A stretch of 9,346 nucleotides of DNA from Anaerolineae bacterium (lineage in GTDB: Bacteria; Chloroflexota; Anaerolineae; Aggregatilineales; Aggregatilineaceae): positions 1 to 9,346 of the forward strand of contig JAFGJA010000019.1 of assembly GCA_016929355.1 (NCBI GenBank), given 5' to 3'. The stretch's first letter is position 1. Every line of letters begins with the position of its first letter. Shown in pieces: positions 6,897 through 9,346 of the stretch. A program made the position numbers and the translations under genes. The notes under the pieces are model-generated. The model was not told the DNA's origin, ran no database searches, and saw only the letters and a list, made by a program, of their open reading frames with translations.

Positions 6897-7898
6897 TTAC
6901 GGAATCAGTTCAACTAATTGTTGGGCGAGTTCACGAATATCGATCTGGGCGGCGAATTTGAGACATACTCCGGCGGGACAGCGCACCTTCTCGATCCAGG
7001 TGGCGGGAATTACACTTTCGCCGTGCATCGCGCCGGACAATGCGCCCACGACAGCGCCAATGGTATCGGCGTCGCGGCCAAAATTACCGGCCCAAAACAT
7101 CCCCTTGTGAAAATCACCGCCGGTCAATTTGAAAACGGCATACAGTTGGGGCAGAGCTTCGGCGACGGATGAATGGACCGGGGTCCAGAGCGCCGTATGC
7201 AGGTCTTCCCACGCGGCTTCGATGCTGCCCGCCTCGTCACAAATCCGTATTGTTTTCGCCATCGCCCGGCCCAACCAGCTATCCTCTGGAATTTGAGCGA
7301 GGCCGGTATTGACAATTTCATCCACTGTGGCCCCGGTCAGCGCTACCGCGATACTGGCGGCAACAGCTTGCGCGCCCCAGATGCCATCCTGCGCGTGGCT
7401 GATTTGCGCTTCGATCAGGGCCAGGTCTGCGGCACGCTGCGGATCACCCGCACAGATAATGCCAATCGGCGCGATGCGCATCACTGCACCATCGTCGTTG
7501 TTCTGCACATTGTCGATACCTGTGTACGGCGGCAGCATCCCCCGTTCCAGATTCGCTACTGCGCCGTAAAGCGGTTTGCCGCCCCGTTCAAACACGCCCC
7601 CCTGATCAATGATGTATTTTTTCCACGAGGTGACAAGATGATCGAGCGTGAGATCGCCGCCGCAATCCAGCAGCGTTTGCCCGGTCAAGACGGCAAACTC
7701 GGTATCGTCGGTGCTTTTTGCGCCCTCGTATAAATTGGTGACAATGCCATAACGCTGCCGGTACGCATCGCTGCGACCAATGTCGCCAAACGCATCGCCA
7801 ACCGCGAGGCCCAATAAACAACCAATGGCGCGATCGGTGAGCGTCGATCCATCAGGCAGATGGGCGGGGTTAGGTGGGTTGGTAGTGCTGTTCATCAT
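6897..7898 (-). CDS. ADP-ribosylglycohydrolase-family protein, first gene of the operon (paralogue A)
   Basis: A 333-residue DraG/ARH-fold protein. Motifs are GLAVGDAFG at 30-38, STDDTEF at 62-68, RGMLPPYTGIDN at 119-130, DDGAVMRIAPIG at 135-146, SHAQDGIWGAQ at 167-177 and GRDADTIGAVVGA at 274-286. Both metal-binding groups (TDD and DxDT) are intact, so hydrolase activity is likely. The loop that carries a catalytic Glu in paralogues B and D (GAPxEG) reads GDIGR here, so that residue is missing at the same position. The N-terminal 20 residues are Asn/Pro-rich and not conserved, and are not a signal peptide. Translation can begin at the first ATG (7898) or at the directly following one; AGGA lies six bases before the first. 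An operator is 13 bp upstream, making this the promoter-proximal gene of the operon. Confidence 0.92.
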   Translation of the reverse strand: MMNSTTNPPNPAHLPDGSTLTDRAIGCLLGLAVGDAFGDIGRSDAYRQRYGIVTNLYEGAKSTDDTEFAVLTGQTLLDCGGDLTLDHLVTSWKKYIIDQGGVFERGGKPLYGAVANLERGMLPPYTGIDNVQNNDDGAVMRIAPIGIICAGDPQRAADLALIEAQISHAQDGIWGAQAVAASIAVALTGATVDEIVNTGLAQIPEDSWLGRAMAKTIRICDEAGSIEAAWEDLHTALWTPVHSSVAEALPQLYAVFKLTGGDFHKGMFWAGNFGRDADTIGAVVGALSGAMHGESVIPATWIEKVRCPAGVCLKFAAQIDIRELAQQLVELIP

Positions 7899-7910
7899 AT
7901 CTTATCCTAA

Positions 7911-7928
7911 AATGAGACCGTTCCCATT
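7911..7928. promoter_or_regulatory. Probable LacI-family operator of the operon
   Basis: AATGAGACCGTTCCCATT is an 18-bp palindrome with 7 of 9 pairs matching around a central CG, the usual form of LacI/GalR-family sites. It matches the site upstream of the repressor gene at 16 of 18 positions. It ends 13 bp before the start codon of paralogue A, where bound repressor would block transcription. Confidence 0.8.
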
Positions 7929-7937
7929 AATAGTCAA
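7927..7937 (-). promoter_or_regulatory. Candidate operon promoter elements
   Basis: On the minus strand TTGACT (7937-7932) runs into TATTAA (7932-7927), beside the operator. If TATTAA is the -10, the operator covers the start site and the AGGA ribosome-binding site is transcribed, as at the repressor gene, but no good -35 lies upstream. If TTGACT is the -35, the operator lies in the spacer, but the -10 (CATTTT, 7914-7909) is poor and the leader very short. I prefer the first reading, weakly. Confidence 0.35.
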
Positions 7938-7970
7938 AAAAACTCGTTGCATATCTTGGCGCGCCCCTCT

Positions 7971-7984
7971 CCTGGCTAGCCAGG
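7971..7984. repeat. 14-bp perfect palindrome at the end of the LacI-family gene
   Basis: CCTGGCTAGCCAGG spans the repressor stop codon (7976-7978), and outer GCCC/GGGC bases can pair with a bulge. A T7 run on the minus strand lies at 7942-7936, about 30 nt downstream, too far for a textbook terminator. It may weakly terminate or protect the repressor message; otherwise its role is unknown. Confidence 0.4.
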
Positions 7985-8989
7985 GGGCACGGCGGTTGAT
8001 TCGCGGATTGTCAGGTGACAGGGAATTTTCGTGTGGCGCGGCGTTTTCGATCCCTGGTTTGCCATGCGTTCCAGCAGATATTTCGCCGCCTGGACGCCAT
8101 TTTCGATCTTGGGCTTGGTGACAGTGGTCAGGGCGGGCGAAGTCGTCGCCGCCGCGTAAATATCGTCCATGCCCACAATTGAAAGCTGATCGGGCACGCG
8201 ACACCCTAACGCCTGGGCCGCTTTTAACGCGCCAATCGCCAGCAGATCGTTTGCCGCAAAAATGGCGGTGGGTGGCTGATCTAAACTTAAAAATTGCTGC
8301 ATGGCGTCGTACCCGGCCTGATCGGAAAATTCACTTTCGATGATCAGCGCTTCATCCAACTGGATATGTTTGCGGGCGTGAAACGTAATAAAACTCTGCC
8401 GCCGGGAATGATGTAATTTGCCGCGTGCCGAGATGCCCGCGATTAGCCCAATGCGGCGGTGTCCCAGGTCGTACAGGTGCTCTAAGGCGTACTGTGCGCC
8501 CGCTTCGGTATCACTCCCTACCGAATCAAACGCGGGAAAACTGGACCCACTGCCAAGAATGACCACCGGAATATCCAGGCTAGCCAACACATCATTGGTG
8601 ATGCTGGTCGGGTTGATGATCAAACCGTCGAAGCGATTACGGCGTACCATCCGTAGATAATTCGCCTCCCGATCACTGCGCCAATCGCTGTTGACTGTGA
8701 CCACCGCGTAGCCTTCATCCTCGATGGTATCCTGCGCGCCGCGCACTACTTCCGGCCAGAATGGGTTGGTAATGTCTGGGATGCACAGCGCGACCATGTA
8801 CGTTTTGTCGTTGCGCAGACTGCCCGCGATCACATTACGCTCGTAGCCGAGTTGTTCAATCGCCTCTACTACGCGCTGCCGTGTTTCTTCGCGCACCCGG
8901 TCATGCTCACCATTGACCACGCGCGCCACCGTGCTTTTCGACACGTTGGCGAGACGGGCAACATCAATGATGGTGGGGCGGCGTACCAC
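7976..8989 (-). CDS. LacI/GalR-family transcriptional repressor
   Basis: A 337-residue protein of normal family length. The N-terminal helix-turn-helix is unmistakable: TIIDVARLANVSKSTVARVVNG at 6-27, with recognition helix SKSTVARVVN. It is followed by VREETRQRVVEAIEQLGYERN and the hinge AGSLRND (55-61). The rest is the periplasmic-binding-protein-like effector domain, with ALCIPDITNPFWPEVVRGAQ (67-86), FDGLIINPTS (120-129), TAIFAANDLLAIGALKAAQ (241-259), IVGMDDI (271-277) and SPALTTV (284-290). The start is GTG with GGAG seven bases upstream. It probably represses itself and the downstream operon through the two matching operators, and releases DNA on binding a sugar-like ligand linked to the imported compound. 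Its stop is 77 bp from the first operon gene, in the same direction; read-through is possible, but the operator and possible promoter between them suggest separate control. Confidence 0.95.
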   Translation of the reverse strand: MVRRPTIIDVARLANVSKSTVARVVNGEHDRVREETRQRVVEAIEQLGYERNVIAGSLRNDKTYMVALCIPDITNPFWPEVVRGAQDTIEDEGYAVVTVNSDWRSDREANYLRMVRRNRFDGLIINPTSITNDVLASLDIPVVILGSGSSFPAFDSVGSDTEAGAQYALEHLYDLGHRRIGLIAGISARGKLHHSRRQSFITFHARKHIQLDEALIIESEFSDQAGYDAMQQFLSLDQPPTAIFAANDLLAIGALKAAQALGCRVPDQLSIVGMDDIYAAATTSPALTTVTKPKIENGVQAAKYLLERMANQGSKTPRHTKIPCHLTIRESTAVPPG

Positions 8990-9032
8990 GTAAAATCTCC
9001 TGGACTAATTGCAAAAATAACCTTCACGGCAA

Positions 9033-9050
9033 AATGGGACCGTTCTCATT
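9033..9050. promoter_or_regulatory. Probable LacI-family operator of the repressor gene
   Basis: AATGGGACCGTTCTCATT pairs at 7 of 9 positions around a central CG and matches the operon site at 16 of 18. It begins one base after the -10 box of the repressor promoter and so covers the transcription start, a position that would give direct autorepression. Confidence 0.82.
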
Positions 9051-9051
9051 T

Positions 9052-9080
9052 ATCATACGGCAGAGTGCGGCCAATGTCAA
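9052..9080 (-). promoter_or_regulatory. Sigma70-type promoter of the repressor gene
   Basis: On the minus strand TTGACA (9080-9075, full consensus) is followed by exactly 17 bp and TATGAT (9057-9052, five of six). The predicted start lies inside the operator, leaving a leader of roughly 55 nt before the GTG start. Confidence 0.8.
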
Positions 9081-9104
9081 CAGGTGTTAGATGAATTTAC
9101 CTGT
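9080..9104. repeat. Inverted repeat overlapping the -35 box
   Basis: ACAGGT (9080-9085) and ACCTGT (9099-9104) are perfect complements separated by 13 bp. With a one-base bulge the arms extend to about nine bases (GTCA on the outer side). The outer end meets the -35 box of the repressor promoter, so a second dimeric regulator could bind here. No matching regulator is visible in the window. Confidence 0.4.
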
Positions 9105-9154
9105 GACGAATCGTTGTGGTTGTGTCGAGAAGTGGGGGGGGAATAACCAGAAAC

Positions 9155-9185
9155 AGGATCGCGCTATCCTACCTCTTTGTATAAT
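9155..9185 (+). promoter_or_regulatory. Possible plus-strand promoter element with upstream palindrome
   Basis: AGGATCGCGCTATCCT (9155-9170) is a palindrome with one mismatched pair in eight, and a full TATAAT lies at 9180-9185. No -35 match is found at 16-18 bp. If real, it would serve a gene beyond the right edge. A chance -10 in this AT-rich stretch is quite possible. Confidence 0.25.
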
Positions 9186-9226
9186 GTAGGGTTAACTCGT
9201 GCAAACAAGAGCCTCATGCAAATTGG

Positions 9227-9251
9227 ACACAGATAAACACAGATTTTTGAT
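9227..9251. repeat. ACACAGAT-unit dispersed repeat fragment
   Basis: ACACAGAT occurs at 9227-9234 and again at 9237-9244, followed by a T-rich stretch. Strings of this kind, with CTGTGTT as reverse complement, are familiar to me as dispersed intergenic repeats in several bacterial phyla. Membership is recognised from memory only. Confidence 0.45.
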
Positions 9252-9346
9252 GTTGATCTGCGGAAATTGTAAATTTGAAAATTATTTGGCGTGTTTTTGT
9301 GAACGCTATTTGGCGCAATCCGTTTAAACCAAATCACCTCACAGAA

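Larger units (their letters stand above)
8990..9346. other. Non-coding right end with repressor-gene control region and repeat-like sequence
   Basis: No gene is supported here on either strand. From the repressor gene outward come its GGAG site, the operator, a near-consensus minus-strand promoter, an ACAGGT/ACCTGT inverted repeat, a G8 run (about 9134-9141), a 16-bp near-palindrome, a plus-strand TATAAT, an ACACAGAT repeat and AT-rich sequence with two TATTTGGCG copies. The last ~100 bp are visibly AT-richer than the genes. Confidence 0.65.

Noticed and set aside
7173..7733. 186-codon plus-strand open frame
   Set aside because: Antisense to paralogue A and without recognisable motifs.
1490..7898. 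A DarT/DarG-like toxin-antitoxin or phage-defence role for the ADP-ribosylglycohydrolases
   Set aside because: No ADP-ribosyltransferase or other toxin gene is present, and the transporter plus LacI context points to nutrient uptake.
1..9346. CRISPR arrays, tRNA or rRNA genes, insertion sequences
   Set aside because: I saw no regularly spaced long repeats, cloverleaf-like sequence, transposase motifs or terminal inverted repeats.

Overview
The window is one bacterial catabolic locus with every supportable gene on the minus strand, so it reads right to left. It holds a LacI-family repressor gene, then a tight operon of at least seven genes. Those seven are one ADP-ribosylglycohydrolase-family enzyme (DraG/ARH fold, called paralogue A here), a secreted sugar-type solute-binding protein, two CUT1-type ABC permeases, and three more ADP-ribosylglycohydrolase-family enzymes (B, C and D). 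The last one runs off the left edge. No ABC ATPase, kinase, isomerase or classical glycoside hydrolase is present. The four hydrolases therefore occupy the place that glycosidases normally take in a CUT1 sugar operon.

Layout by position: D (1-1487, partial), C (1490-2536), B (2536-3507), MalG-like permease (3511-4395), MalF-like permease (4382-5287), a 230-bp gap full of dispersed-repeat-like sequence and a perfect hairpin (5288-5517), solute-binding protein (5518-6804), A (6897-7898), a short control region with an operator (7899-7975), the LacI-family gene (7976-8989), and a non-coding right end (8990-9346). The right end carries a near-consensus sigma70 promoter and a second copy of the operator, followed by another dispersed-repeat-like piece.

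Regulation can be read unusually well. Two 18-bp imperfect palindromes centred on CG, identical at 16 of 18 positions, lie just upstream of the repressor gene and of the operon. The simplest reading is that the repressor controls itself and the operon, and that a ligand taken up or released by the system relieves repression.

Proposed joint function (inference): the binding protein and permeases import a ribosylated or otherwise N-/O-glycosylated compound. Cytoplasmic DraG/ARH-fold enzymes of several subtypes then hydrolyse it. The substrate cannot be read from the sequence.

Organism: moderate-to-high GC, genes packed on one strand, and intergenic pieces resembling repeats I associate with Chloroflexota (Anaerolineae-like) genomes. 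This assignment is tentative and comes from memory, not from a search.
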